Positions 46,601-58,707 of a DNA stretch of 64,000 nucleotides are shown here, piece after piece (position 1 is the first letter of the stretch; the number at the start of each line of letters is the position of its first letter). Source of the stretch: Tachypleus tridentatus (Eukaryota > Arthropoda > Merostomata > Xiphosura > Limulidae). The position numbers and the translations under genes were made by a program. The notes under the pieces are model-generated. The model was not told the DNA's origin. It saw only the letters and a list, made by a program, of their open reading frames with translations, and ran no database searches. The DNA lies in assembly GCF_004210375.1 (NCBI RefSeq), contig NC_134830.1:11718001-11782000 (forward strand). Direction: 5' to 3'.

Positions 46601-49535
46601 GTGTTTATTATTTCCAAAACAAATCTGATTGATAAAATGTTTTAAAATGAATTTATTGCAAATAGAAACAGTTAACTGCTTTATAAGCTTTAATACTTTT
46701 AAAGACAAACATATTTATCAATGCATTTGATGCACAAGTAAAGCATTCACATGCTGAACTGGAAACAAGTGTTGATAAGTGGATATTTCTAGGCATCTGT
46801 TAAAAAACCTTGCAAGAATTTTTTAAAATTATTTTCCTGATTCAGTAAAGTGAAACTTCAATTACTCAGGAGCCTCTTGTTGGGAAAGTTTTGTTTACGT
46901 ATTTCGGCATACATGCTGTTTTGCCTATCTTCATGAAAAGTATTTAAAGGTTGTTTAATCAAATTATAGATGATAACAACCAGAGTAACCAAACAATAAT
47001 AAAGCTGTATTGTACTTAATTTTACCCTTCTTTCATAAATCAACAAACATGGCAGTGGACTTGAAGTACTATTGACACCCACCTGGAAAATAGAATAACA
47101 ACTGTTCTCAGTGTTCTGGAAATGAAACTAGTATTTATGTCTGAGAAAAGAAGGAAAATAGCTAAATTTTGTCTTGATTTGTTGAAAGTAGAATTAGTTG
47201 GTATACTGATACCATAAACCTCATTGCTATATCGTGTATATATATATATAAAACACAAATATCTGTCTTTCTCTTGTTACATTATCTTCACTGGACCAAT
47301 CTTAACCAAACTGTGTGAAATGTTTTTAAAGAAGACCAAAAACAGCACTGCTTTCAATAGATGACTATCCTTCTTCATGAGAGTAAATGTGAAGATAATT
47401 TGGAAAAGGGGACATATTAATGTAGGGTTCGTAACTCCTCCACCCCCATTATTGCTGTTATTGAACACTTTAATAAAGTTAACATTAATTATATTTGTAG
47501 ATGGTGTCTTGATCTTAAACTAAAAAAGTAAGACACGTTTATAATTTTTTCTAATATGCATGCATGCAGTGTGCCTAAAGCAGACAAACATTTAATATAT
47601 ACATCTCAGAGACTGTGCTGGGCTCTCTTTGGAGGAATTAAATGAACAAAGATGACTGCCTTTGTTACAATAATACATAAACTGAGATGAAGTTTCTATT
47701 TCAACAGCCACCATAAGGCTGGTATGAAAAGCTGTTGTTTGAGTTGTAATAATTTCTTACTTTGACCTATCTGTAAGACACTTCTGTAGCCATTGGTTTT
47801 CTATTAAATAATCATGTGAAACACTGCAGAAAGATGTGATGAGCTGGGTGTTGAAAGCAGGTAACAGAATGCACCCCTACTGACATTACAATTGATACTA
47901 CCTCTTTCTACAGGGTCATAATAACCATTATACAGTCTAGTAAATGAATGTTCTAAATGAATTGTATGAAAATCAAGATTTTTCTAATTTATCATATCTT
48001 CCAGCCCCAGGTTTTGTTTAAGTTCATGTACAAATAAAGGACAGGTACCTCGGCTTGATAAATATGAAACATAAAATTTGGAGTTATTTTTATGATTCTA
48101 GCTCAGAACTTCTTACTAGGGCATGTGCTAGTTGACTTCTAGGTGTTGCTGTACCTAATATGAGTCATGACAGCTGGTACCTGCTGCTTCGTGGGATAGT
48201 TCACCTGGTATCAACTTGAGTGTGAATTTGTATCATTAATGGCACAAAAGTAATATGTTCTTCTGGATTATTGCCATCTAAGTTGATTGGCCAGCTACAA
48301 GGAGAACATAAATCATGTAATTAGTTTCTGTTTCGAAAGAATTGTGACCTGTAAAGTGCAGAATTTTTATCTAGGTATGTGTTGAGTCTGCAGTGCATTT
48401 TTTAATATTTTTTTCCTTTTGAGTCTGTTTTAATTTTCATTCCTCATGTCAATTTTATTTTGCAAAGTGGTAAACATCTGAACTAATTATAGATTATCAA
48501 AAAAGTTAGAACTTGTGTTTGGTAAACCCCATGTTCTTTATAATGTAATATTTTCTCACACTAATCTTCCATCTCAATAAATCACCAAGTGTGTCAGTAT
48601 GCAGGGTGTGGATTACATGAATGCCTCTATTTTTGTAAACTATAATAATTAATCACATCAGTACTTCCAAAGTTTATTTTTCATTGTATGGATCTCTGGT
48701 AAATCTGTTTTAAGTTTATTTTATATTGTCTTGACAGAACTAATGGGGGGCATCTAGTCAACTGTGAAAGTATTATCAAAGTAGCCATTATTCTAAACCA
48801 AAACATATATGGTTAAGAATAGAATAGCTCTTCATCCCTACCATGCCTTGTATTGAGTGAATCATTACGGTCTGCATTTGAAAATAGATCTTTGTGGTCA
48901 TCCATTGCACTGTTTCAAGTGTTGTTGTTCCTTCAGACTCTCCACTGTATTTTATGCCCTCACTTTTCTTCTAATGAAGATTGATAGCCCTCATTACATT
49001 CCAGTTTTCCCATAAGTACCACATCTTTCTTATCTGGGTGAAATGTATACCTGGCTCAGTCTCCCACATCAGTTTTCCAAATTTGACTTTCTTGTCTTCA
49101 GGTGTGTCCTCTGGATGGCTTTGGAGGATGCTTCTTTCCTTCCCTAAAACTGTTTCTTCCACCTATTCAATGTAAGATTCTTGCTATATGTTGATATGAC
49201 ATAATGCACTGTATTGGAAGTTGTAATTCACCTAAACTGTAAATGTATTTCTGGAAGGTTCTTACCAAATTTCACACTTCCCATCTTACCTTTTCATTAA
49301 AACCTGATGCTTCCAGATTCTAAGAGAACTTAAAGTGATATCTGGTAGAATTGAACAGAGGAAGTCATAAGCGTAATGAGAATACCTTGCACTATTACTG
49401 ATGGAGGGTTGTCACATGATAATTTTAATGAATAATTTGCAATCAAGAGGAGGCAGTAACTCAGGACATGCTTGAAAACAAGTTTCACAAATAGATGCCA
49501 GCATTGAATGAGAATATCTATTGATTTAAAAGGAT
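43682..49535. other. long unassigned region
   Basis: No exon, RNA gene or named repeat is supported. A GC-richer patch at 44090-44260 and another at 44690-44790 look like dispersed-repeat or regulatory sequence but I cannot classify them. A (ta)n run lies near 47235. An unexplained minus-strand open frame at 48971-49162 is discussed among the findings. Confidence 0.4.
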
Positions 49536-49810
49536 TGTTTGTTTGTTTTATAATTTCGTGAAAGCTACATGAGGTCTATCTCCACTAGCCGTCCCTAATT
49601 TAGCAGTGTAAGACTAGAGGGAAGACAGCTAGTCATCACCACTCGCTGCCAACTCTTGGGCTACTTCTCTACCAATGAATGTTGGGTTTGACCGTAACAT
49701 TAGAAGTCCCCTACAGCCAAAGGGTGAGCATGTTTGGTGTGATGGGGATTGGAACTAGCAACTTTCAAATTACGAGTTGAGGGTCTTAACTGCCTGGTTA
49801 TTTCAGACCT
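49536..49810 (-). mobile_element. tRNA-derived SINE, family A
   Basis: Minus-strand copy: tttgtttgttttataatttc, gccgtccctaatttagcagt, then a decayed head. taaaagga occurs just outside both ends and may be the target duplication. Confidence 0.9.
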
Positions 49811-51242
49811 GTGTAAAAGGAGATAAGTACTTATTGGAAGTTAATTTTTAGTACAGAAAATTATAAATAACACAACAATTTTATAGAATACGTGATGTAG
49901 ATTAAAAATAAGTATGCAGATTAATCAGTCTGTAGAATGGTATTCTTGAAGTATTGAAAATATGATTCAATTTATAAAATTTAGTAATTTTAAATATTAA
50001 AAACATCTAATACTTTTATGACCTGCCAAGGAAAGAAAAAAAAAATGTAGTGTTGGTAATTTGATTCATCCAAAAACAGCTTACATCAATAAGGGTTTGT
50101 ATTCAGTTGTAATTATTTCAGTCCCAGTAAAAATAGTTGCATAACTCAGTGTTAAAATGTGTAACTGAATAACTGTACATTTTGATTTAAAGGGAGATTC
50201 GACAAATTCTGAAGAGTTAAAATAACAGTTTTAGAAATATATTATTTCCAAGGAACTTTCAAAGTGTGATCACAGTAATGGTTACAAGGTTTATAGATCA
50301 AAATAATCCATTGTGTTATTAATATTGTAAGGATTAAAACCATACATTTACTAAAATAGATTAATTTCTGCATATAATCTAAGCAGAACTGTTGTATTAC
50401 ATATTCAAAACTAACATCATATTATTAGGACATTGCGAATGTTACAGCTACATACACTTCTAAAAGGTTATTAATATAACTTGGAGAAATGGTGCTTACT
50501 TGTGTGAATATAATACACCACTTACTTAGTAAAATTCATATAATTAAATAGTAATTGTGCACAATTTTCTAACTGCTGCATAATAAACTTACAAGGAAAG
50601 TATACAGTTTTATCACCTCACAAAAATATAAGACTAGAAACATATTAATCCATTACTTTTTAAAAGGTACAATAATTTTATAAATAGCATGTGGTAATAT
50701 GTTCACGTACCAGCACATTACAAATTATTAGTATACATAATGAATAATGGACTATTTTTAAAAAGGGTCGATGGTAAGTCTGAAAACGTCTCGTGGTCGT
50801 CGTTTTTCGAAGATTGTTTTTTCTTTGTAGGAGTAAAAATGTTGAGAACACGAGACAGTAATAGAAGATTCTGTTGAACACAGCATCAGTTCCATATCTG
50901 TGGGGTGAATGAGACTCTCTCGATAATGAGTGTCGAAATCTTCAAAAGTCGCTAACAGGTTGTTTGTCTGTCTTAGTTCTCCAGGCTATCTTGGAAATAC
51001 ATATCTAGGTTTCAACATGCTTGTTTGGAAGAAATCAGTTGATGTTTAAAAGTGCGTTTGTGATGATTGAGTTTTCATTATATCCTTCTTTGTATGGAGT
51101 GTCTGTGTAAATTTGTCTATTGACTTAAATAGCTTCTCGACTTGTGTATTCTGCATGAACATGTCTTTGAAATTTGTTTCTAGTTGTGGATGCTTTTTTG
51201 GTAAGAATGGCTTGGATGAAGGTGGCGGATGTCCAATGTTTC
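49811..51242. other. unassigned DNA
   Basis: No gene or repeat recognised. Short minus-strand frames at 50678-50881 have no known motif. Confidence 0.45.
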
Positions 51243-51513
51243 GGGGCCCAGCATGGCCAGGTGGTTAAAGCGCTCGGATCGTAATCTGAGACTTGCGGGT
51301 TCGAATACCCGTTGCACCAAACATGCTCGCCATTTTAGTCGTGGGAGCGTTATAATGTCACGGTCAATCACACTATTTGTTGATAAAAGAGTAGCCCAAG
51401 AGTTGGTGGTGATGACTAGCTGTCTTCCTTTTAGTTTTACATTGCTAAATTAGGGACGGCTAGAACAAATAGCCCTCGTGTAGCTGTGCATGAAATTCAA
51501 AAACCAAACAAAA
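51243..51513 (+). mobile_element. tRNA-derived SINE, family A
   Basis: Head ggggcccagcatggccaggt, B-box gcgggttcgaatacccg, body and an A-rich tail. Flanked by ccaatgtttc (51233-51242) and ccaatatttc (51514-51523). Open frames on both strands here lie within the SINE. Confidence 0.93.
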
Positions 51514-51545
51514 ACCAATATTTCCTTGAAGTTTACTATTCTTCT

Positions 51546-51824
51546 GGCGCTGCATGGCCAGGTGGTTAAGGCGCTTAACTTGTAATGCGAGGATCGCGGG
51601 TTCGAATTTCCGTCTCACCAAACATGCTCGCCCTTTCAGCCGTAGGGGCATTATAGTGTCTCGATCAAACCCACAATTCGTTGGTAAAAGAGTAGCCCAA
51701 GAGTTGGCGGTCAGTGGTGAAAACAAGCTGCCTTCCTTCTATTCTTACATTGCTAAATTAGGGACGGCTAATACAGTTAGCCCTCGTGTAAATGTGCGCG
51801 AAATTCGAAAAAGAAAACAAAAAC
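51546..51824 (+). mobile_element. tRNA-derived SINE, family A, second in direct tandem
   Basis: Head gctgcatggccaggtggtta, anticodon region acttgtaatg, body and A-rich tail. The roughly 31 bases before it and after it are near-identical. Confidence 0.93.
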
Positions 51825-51857
51825 CAATATTTCGTTGAAGTTTTCTATTTTTCTACC

Positions 51858-52279
51858 TAAAAGTTAAAGCTTAACGTCAAGGCCACTTATTAACGAGTGT
51901 TTTATATCTTGAATATTATGAAGTGTTTGTTTATTATGATTTATATGTTTATTGTACAGCATATTCAGCGGGGGTATCAACCGTGTTGAAAATCGATACA
52001 CTTATCTCTGTCCCACTATGGATCTTTTTATAAAGTGAATGGAGTAAGTTGTTTGTTTGTTGTTAAACGCGATGTTTCGTGAAGGGCTATTTGTATGCTG
52101 TCGAAGGTTTTTAAAATTCGAATTTTACTTTATATGTGCTATCAGAATTGTTATCACTTGCAGCATTGAAATCAATAAAAGATACATTATACTTAAGTTG
52201 ATTACTTTTGTTGTGTTTGAGAAACGAGCTTTTGCTGAAAACGTGCTAAGTGTTTTAGTTTTGTTTCTCTTTACACGTC
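51858..52279. other. unassigned DNA
   Basis: The 126-codon plus-strand frame from 52057 runs into the following SINE and has no recognised domain; not called as a gene. Confidence 0.45.
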
Positions 52280-52380
52280 CCTCCCAGTGCCACACAGGTA
52301 TGTCTGCGGACTTGCACCGCTACAAACCGGGTTTCGATACCCATTGTGTAGCTTTGTGTTTAATTCCAAACAAGCAAGCA
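52280..52380 (+). mobile_element. short SINE, family C
   Basis: ctcccagtgccacacaggta, tctgcggacttgcaccgcta, gggtttcgatacccattgtg, then tttaattccaaacaagcaag. An internal deletion removes the cagagcacagatag segment. Confidence 0.85.
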
Positions 52381-52435
52381 ATTAAATCTTTAGACGTAAT
52401 ATGTGAAAAAAACAAAAGTAATTTATCACGTGACT

Positions 52436-52653
52436 GACTGGACAGTGAGTGGTCAGCGTTCTGGACTGTGAATCGGAGGTCTTACACGTTGCCTTAAAAT
52501 CGCGCCTCGCACTTTGGGTCTGTGTCAAAAGAGCGACATTGAAATGACATTATTAGAGTGGCTCAAGGGCTGGATGTCAGCGCTGTTGTAGCCACTTTAA
52601 AATTAGGGACTACTAACCCAGATAGCCCTTGTAAATATCCGAAACAAACAAAA
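52436..52653 (+). mobile_element. degenerate tRNA-derived SINE, family A-like
   Basis: A decayed head (gtggtcagcgttctggactg, then gaatcggaggtc) and a recognisable 3' end: aaaattagggactactaacc, agatagcccttgtaaatatc, cgaaacaaacaaa. Confidence 0.65.
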
Positions 52654-54765
52654 TTATTTCTCTTAGTGGCCGTTCCCTACACAGCTTTGACCCTCACTGA
52701 GCTGAGACTCCGTCGCCTTTTGACTATGAGATTTCACTGACCCTAATGCCCTTGGGTTAAGTCTTGATGGGAGATCAATCGCTTGTACTTGTCGGGTTTT
52801 AAAAGACTTTCATAAAAGCAGTCTTCACGTGTCAAATTGTTCAGATAGTTTTCAATAGCATCTGTTTGTACAAGTGTGCACGAAATATTTCTATTACCTA
52901 AATTGCTGAGACAAAACTAGTACAGTTTAACTGTTGTCTCCTGGCGACATATATTTCATAATAGTTTTTACTTTTATGAGACTTTTTATTTGTTTTAAGT
53001 TCAAATTCCTTTAGTAACAAGTTTCTCCAGTATAGCTGTTTACATGGAACACCAATCAAATATTACTTTGTTATTATATGGTTACAAGTCTTATTTTACA
53101 TTGTAGGTTATTAGTAGCGTGTTAACAGTAGTCAGGATTTTTGAGATTGGAAGAAATATTTTTACCCTGGCATTGATTACGTAAAACAAACCGTAAAAAA
53201 GTTATAACATAATCGTTTAAAATTTATGGATTAAAATCAATCAAGCATGACTACATTCATTGATTATTATTTTATTTTTTTTTGTCGTACTTTGGTCTCC
53301 AAGCGTTTCGGACTCGTTCAGGCCATTCTAGAGGTTGTACAAAGTAAATATAGGCAGCGATTATGTGTTAACTGTACTTTTCAGTTACTACATTTTGTTA
53401 TCTTGGGTTAAAAATCGTACACTTAGCTCCTGTTAGTAAAGTTTTTAAAGATGGCATCTATAAGGGCTGAAACATTGCTAAAGAATGCAGGTTACACTGT
53501 CAAACTTGATGCTTCGCGTGAAGGGCCCTTTAAAAGAAATTCAAAATACTTCCGCTAGTTTTAGGCAGAAATATATAATTGCTCAATATGATAAAATTAG
53601 TTGGACTAACGGTTGTGCTCACTTGTCTCTTGTTAAATGCAAAGCTACATAACGGACTATATTTGACTGTGCCCACCGCTTATCGAACTCTCATTTTTAT
53701 CTTGATGAGCCAGAAAGATTACTTCTGTGTTAGTGAGAGCCCCCCACGCTAGTGGACAGTGTAAGAACATGAAGACTTACGCTAATATAAGCCTTCACTT
53801 CGTGCAACTAACTATTCACGTTATATGATATACATTTTAGAGAGAATTTTGTAAACTTGGCTGGGAGCTGTAAATTCGAATAGCCCTTCAATGTCATGCA
53901 ATCAAGGTATTTAAGTTGTACCTGTGAAAAAAAATAAGGGCTGGCGGAATAAGGAGTAAGTAACTGAACAAGAACATTAAACAAATATTTGGAAGTACAT
54001 GCTTGGATTGGAAACGTTGTTTCCGTCTTATTTGGTAATACGACGTGAACTGGAAGATAGGTGTTAACCCTAAAGTTGATTTGGCTCTAATAACGTTAAA
54101 AAACTCGTTGAACGTTTGAAACCTGTCTCGCACGTACATCGCTATTGTGCAAGATTCGAATCTTCGTTCCAAACTTTTCTCTAAAACTAGTAGTTAACGT
54201 GAATTATTTTTCGTGTTTAATCAGCGATAACAGGAATAATTATGTGGATACAGATAATTAAGATTTATTTCCCTTTTGCTATTTAACCTTTTGTTTAAAA
54301 TCGTAATACTATTTTCTGATATCTTTGTACCGATATCGCCTTGAAAACATACTGTTTATCAGTATTGTAGGGTCAATACTAACTAGCTCTTACTGTTATT
54401 TTTAGCCGCGGCATAGCGGTTCGTAGTACACCTCTAAGTTGTCGTTTTTTAAAAGCACAAACGTTTAGCTCACAGCTTCGTCATTTCTTGATGGATTTGA
54501 GATTTAATTGCAGTTTTGAACTCGGAAGATCAAACCCTTTCGACTGACGTATTTGATCACGTCCAAAGTCTCATAGATGAATCTACTCTAATCGTGCCTA
54601 AAAGAATTTCTATTTGAGGGTAGGCGAGTAGATAACGTGCTGAGTAATAAAGTTGAATCGGGTTGTATGCTTGATATTGCCTGTAAAGAAAAATATAGCT
54701 AATAAATCGACTAGTAGATTATCCATGCCTAAAAGTGATCCAAGTGTTGTAGATATTAAGGATTC
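52654..54765. other. unassigned DNA with a small SINE fragment
   Basis: A minus-strand family C-like fragment is at about 53631-53705 (aatgcaaagctacataacgg, gtgcccaccgcttatcgaac). The remainder shows no gene; the minus-strand frame at 53894-54172 has no known domain. Confidence 0.45.
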
Positions 54766-55048
54766 GGGCCCGGCATGGCCTAGCGCGTAAGGCGTGCGAC
54801 TCGTAATCCGAGGGTCGCGGGTTCGCGCCCGCGTCGCGCTAAACATGCTCGCCCTCCCAGCCGTGGGGGTGTATAATGTGACGGTCAATCCCACTATTCG
54901 TTGGTAAAAGAGTAGCCCACGAGTTGGCGGTGGGTGGTGACGACTAGCTGCCTTCCCTCTAGTCTTACACTGCTAAATTAGGGACGGCTAGCACAGATAG
55001 CCCTCGAGTAGCTTTGTGCGAAATTCCCAAACAAACAAAACAAACAAA
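54766..55048 (+). mobile_element. full-length young tRNA-derived SINE, family A
   Basis: The best-preserved copy, 283 bases. Head gggcccggcatggcctagcg, with tRNA-Thr-like anticodon region gactcgtaatc and B-box gcgggttcgcgcc. Body landmarks gcccacgagttggcggtggg and aaattagggacggctagcac, then an (acaa)n tail. Flanked by exact 11-bp duplications attaaggattc at 54755-54765 and 55049-55059. Confidence 0.97.
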
Positions 55049-55231
55049 ATTAAGGATTCCTTCTTATTTATTTTAGTAACCTTTAATTTTTCGGAGCAAT
55101 TCAATAACGTAATAAGTTATTAGTAGCGTACTAGGTTAATACTGTATTTCTGGAAACGGATTCCTTCTTATCCTAGAATTTCCAGTTCATCAATTCGAAA
55201 ATAAATGTTGGGTTATTACAAAGGGTTGCCA

Positions 55232-55352
55232 TTGTTGTTTGTTATTAAACACAAAAATTCACAAAGGGTTATCTGTGTTCTGCCCACCATGGGTATCAAA
55301 GCCCGGTTTCTTGTGGTATAAGTCCGCCGACATTCCACTGTGCTTCTGGGGG
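55232..55352 (-). mobile_element. short SINE, family C
   Basis: Minus-strand copy: tttgttattaaacacaaaaa, tgttctgcccaccatgggta, then taagtccgccgacattccac. Confidence 0.8.
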
Positions 55353-55690
55353 AATCACAGAGGGTTCTTGCCTTCATAATATTTATCTTTTGCCATTACT
55401 GAAAAAACCTACAATAACTTCAGAATATATTTCACGGTATCACTGACCATTAGATACCACTTTGGAGAGCTAATTATTAGAATATTTTAGAATAGGCCTT
55501 TGTTTACAGTTATAACTCTGAGTGTAAGTTGTAGAACAGGCTTTTCATTGCAGTTATAATTTTGAAAATGAGTTATCAGTTCGATAATAATACCTGTAAT
55601 ATTACCCCACCTTTAAATAGTCTAAAAACGTCATTTTTGTATAAATATTTATTTACAATAAAAAGAATACAACATTAAAATCATTGCAAC
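55353..55690. other. unassigned DNA
   Basis: No feature recognised before the first Penelope-type terminal motif. Confidence 0.45.
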
Positions 55691-55790
55691 TTCTCTTTGT
55701 TGACATGAAAATGACATAAGAATGTCGAAATGTTGTTCTTCACTTTACTTTACTTAAAGTTTCAATACCCATACCAGCCATCTTGATAAT
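55691..55790 (+). repeat. decayed Penelope-type terminal segment, 5' copy
   Basis: ctttgttgacatgaaaatga, cataagaatgtcgaaatgtt, gttcttcactt aligns base for base over about 90 bases with 56649-56740 downstream of the GIY-YIG frame. It keeps the stem (gaca/tgtc) but has lost the CTGACGA core. Confidence 0.65.
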
Positions 55791-56050
55791 ACATTTTTAC
55801 TTCAAGTGGGTTTTCGTTATCACGGACAATAAATAGTTATTAAAACAGGACTAGCCATAAAAAGAGATTTCACACATGTTTTGGTATCTGTGTAAAGTAT
55901 TGTAACATTGTATTAATTTCAATCGTAAATACTCCATTTTATTACAGATATTAGAGAAGCCTATTTTTCGGAAAGTATATGGTTTCGTGGTTTTTTTATT
56001 TGTGAGCTGTATTTACTTTAGTTGGTTGATTTTGCTTTCTGTCTAGGTGG

Positions 56051-56530
56051 GTGCGTATAATGTTTTCTACGGTTTGTGGAGGAAACTTATACTGCTGTAT
56101 ACCATATATTCCTGACATCAGCAAACAAATAACCAACATTTGGCAAAAATTAGTAACAAAATATGACATTCCAATTAATACCAAATTTATTCAAAAACCC
56201 GGCACAAAACTGAGGTCTATACTATGTAAAAACTACACTGACAAACACCACACCAACATTATTTATAAAATACAATGTGATAACTGCCACGACTTCTATA
56301 TTGGAGAAACAAGTAGAAAAATGGAAACCAGATTCAAAGAACATAAAAAGTCACCTTCACACGTTTTCGAACACTGCAAGTCAAATAAACACAACATAAC
56401 CATAGAAAACACTCAAATACTAAATAAAGAAACAAACATAAACAAACGCAAAATTAAAGAAGCCTTACTTATACAACAACTTAAACCCAAAATAAACCAA
56501 TATAAAGGAATGCCTTTATACCTATATTAA
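56051..56530 (+). CDS. Penelope-like element GIY-YIG endonuclease end of pol (partial)
   Basis: The open frame codes for about 145 residues of the C-terminal region of a Penelope-like retroelement polymerase. It reads IPYIPDISKQITNIWQKL, NIIYKIQCDNCHDFYIGETS, RKMETRFKEHKKSPSHVFEH, and ends RKIKEALLIQQLKPKINQ. The IYK, YIGETS-R and EH elements with a Cys pair (C..C) are the GIY-YIG nuclease signature of this class; the nuclease nicks target DNA for primed reverse transcription. The polymerase part upstream is missing and the first ATG at 56051 is probably not a real start. The surviving frame is intact to its stop, so the insertion is not very old. Confidence 0.9.
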   Translation: MRIMFSTVCGGNLYCCIPYIPDISKQITNIWQKLVTKYDIPINTKFIQKPGTKLRSILCKNYTDKHHTNIIYKIQCDNCHDFYIGETSRKMETRFKEHKKSPSHVFEHCKSNKHNITIENTQILNKETNINKRKIKEALLIQQLKPKINQYKGMPLYLY

Positions 56531-56648
56531 TAAAATAAAATAAATAAAATTATATATTCAAACATCTAATACCGCCCTCTACATTTCGACACACAGTTAC
56601 ACAACCCCTTTCAAACATGTGGTCAGCTTCCGGTCAGTTACCTCTTTC

Positions 56649-56745
56649 TTTGTGAACCTGACGATGACCGAAGAAGGTCGAAACGTTGTTCGCTCTTCTA
56701 TGTAAAAGTGTTTTCTCAGCCCAAACGAGCCGTTTTTTGCATATA
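56649..56745 (+). ncRNA. Penelope terminal segment with candidate hammerhead-type motif
   Basis: ctgacga (56658-56664), a bulged t, stem gacc/ggtc (56666-56669 with 56676-56679) closed by gaagaa, then gaaac (56680-56684). This order, CUGANGA - helix II - GAAA, is the hammerhead ribozyme core, and Penelope-like elements are known to carry such ribozymes. The extra T before helix II is non-canonical, and I did not identify helix III or the cleavage site. Confidence 0.5.
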
Positions 56746-57040
56746 AAGTTCTCAACAAGTTTCCGATTGTGGTTGAGTTGTAGAGAACCTAAAGATTTCA
56801 CAGGTGGGAATTTCAAATTGAGAAAACGAAAACGTGATCGAACAAACCAGTTCTGTAATGTTTTTAAAAATTGTTTTAAAATATTAATTCAGTTCTTTAT
56901 TTGAAACCATATCGTCAGTTAATAGTCTATAACTGAAATTTTCAATTTGTCAAGCATTCTGAAAGTATGTTAAACGGCAATATAATTTTGGACCCCAGAC
57001 AACAGTCTGGGTAAGAAACAAATCAACGATATTATGAAGT

Positions 57041-57278
57041 TCACTACTACTGTCTTAGTGGTTAGCATGAATGTCCCTGGCTCGTGTTCAGTTGCCGCAA
57101 AAAACCGTGTTTCGAACTTCAGAGCCGTTAAAATGTTGATGGTCACATCGAAATATTCAATCAGAATAGCCCAAGATTAATCGGTGAGTGTTATTCAATT
57201 CTAATATATGTGTTAAAAATTAGGATCGGCTAGCAAAAATAGCGCTTTATAGCTTTGCTCGAATGTTCTAAACAAATT
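57041..57278 (+). mobile_element. degenerate tRNA-derived SINE, family A-like
   Basis: ctgtcttagtggttagcatg head, ccgtgtttcgaacttcagag B-box, gatggtcacatcg, aatagcccaagattaatcgg, then aaattaggatcggctagcaa and agctttgctcgaatgttc. Confidence 0.75.
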
Positions 57279-58707
57279 ATAGGAAGTGAGATTAAATGTA
57301 TTAATTTTATACATATCATAAGTTATATTACGAGTTTGAATTAAGTTCAACTTATTTGCATATTACTGCAGACTGTTGCAACTGTATGGGAAACATATTC
57401 TGATTCAATACGATATCTGAAGTTCACATTTTAAAAGTTACCGTTTCGAGAATACCATTCAGTATCAGTACTGCTGATGGGAGGAATAACGTAGTATATA
57501 GTTTTATTCGAAATTTTGCATAAAAGGCAACTGTATTTTTTATCTGCACATTTTGTTTTCATATTTTAACTGTTTGAAAGAAGGCACATGCCAGTAGTTA
57601 CATAGTAAGGCTGAGCTTTGTTTGTGTGGAATTTTATCCGTTCAGGTTGTGGTGACTTTCGATTTTGCCTTGCTATAGTTTTTTAACGATGTAGTTATTA
57701 CTGTGTGTTTTCTTTGTCAAGTGGATTATTTTCATTTTTCTACAATCGATATTGCGAGAAACAGATGTAGATTTGGTTTGTTTTGTGTTACACAGTTGCC
57801 ATGACAACTTTAGATGAAACGTTAAAATTCTGATGTCTGTCATACCTCATCTTCTTCTCACATACTGTATACCGCAGTATATTTAGAATCTGAGAAGTAG
57901 AGAATCAAAGTAATTTTATTTTCTAAATAAGTTATTCACACGCGTGCAGAATTAAACATTGAATAGCTCTGTATATATTATGCTCTATTTAAGATAATTT
58001 TGAATCTGTGAAGGATTGTTGCGTGTAAGTACAGTGGGATGCCTTGATCCAGAGACCAAAACACTCTTAACTTAAATACCCTTGGTTGATTTTTGTGTAG
58101 ACTAAGAATAAGGACAAGTTTCATGTGAAGTTGATTTCCCAATAATATCTACAAATAAGGAAAACATAATTTAGATTTTATCATGAGAAAACTGTTTGGA
58201 TTAGCTTAAAATTAACCAAGAACTTAGAAAAGGATATAATCTGTATTTTGTAAAGACAATATTATAAATCATGTACATTCATTTGTCAGTAAGACGATGG
58301 TGACTGATAGCTTTATTAATGTATTTATTTTTATTGCGATATAATACATTTTTAACTTATTTTCATGTTTTATCAGAAACTTAAGGAAAGGGAAAAGAGA
58401 TAAGACTTTTACACTTGTAGTTCGAGTGTTGTTTGAAAAGTTAAATGTACAACAACGGTGATTGATGAAGATAAATACTTGAAAATGTGGAACAAGAACT
58501 TAATAAAAACTAGGTTTAAGTAAAGACGTTAAAACTAACTGGATATGACTACTGGTAGGAAATATTGAATAATACCTTAAGTTGATCAATAACATTTTAA
58601 CTAAATACATTAATTGTGAAGAACATCGTGTAATTATAACAGTATGCGCACAGAGTGATTTATAAACATAAAGAAGTGTTTTACTGATGGTAAAAAATAG
58701 TGAAAAT
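57279..58707. other. unassigned DNA
   Basis: No gene or repeat recognised. Confidence 0.45.

Noticed and set aside
52057-52437. 126-codon plus-strand open frame
   Set aside because: Its second half is a family C SINE and the first half has no recognisable domain; the composition fits chance.
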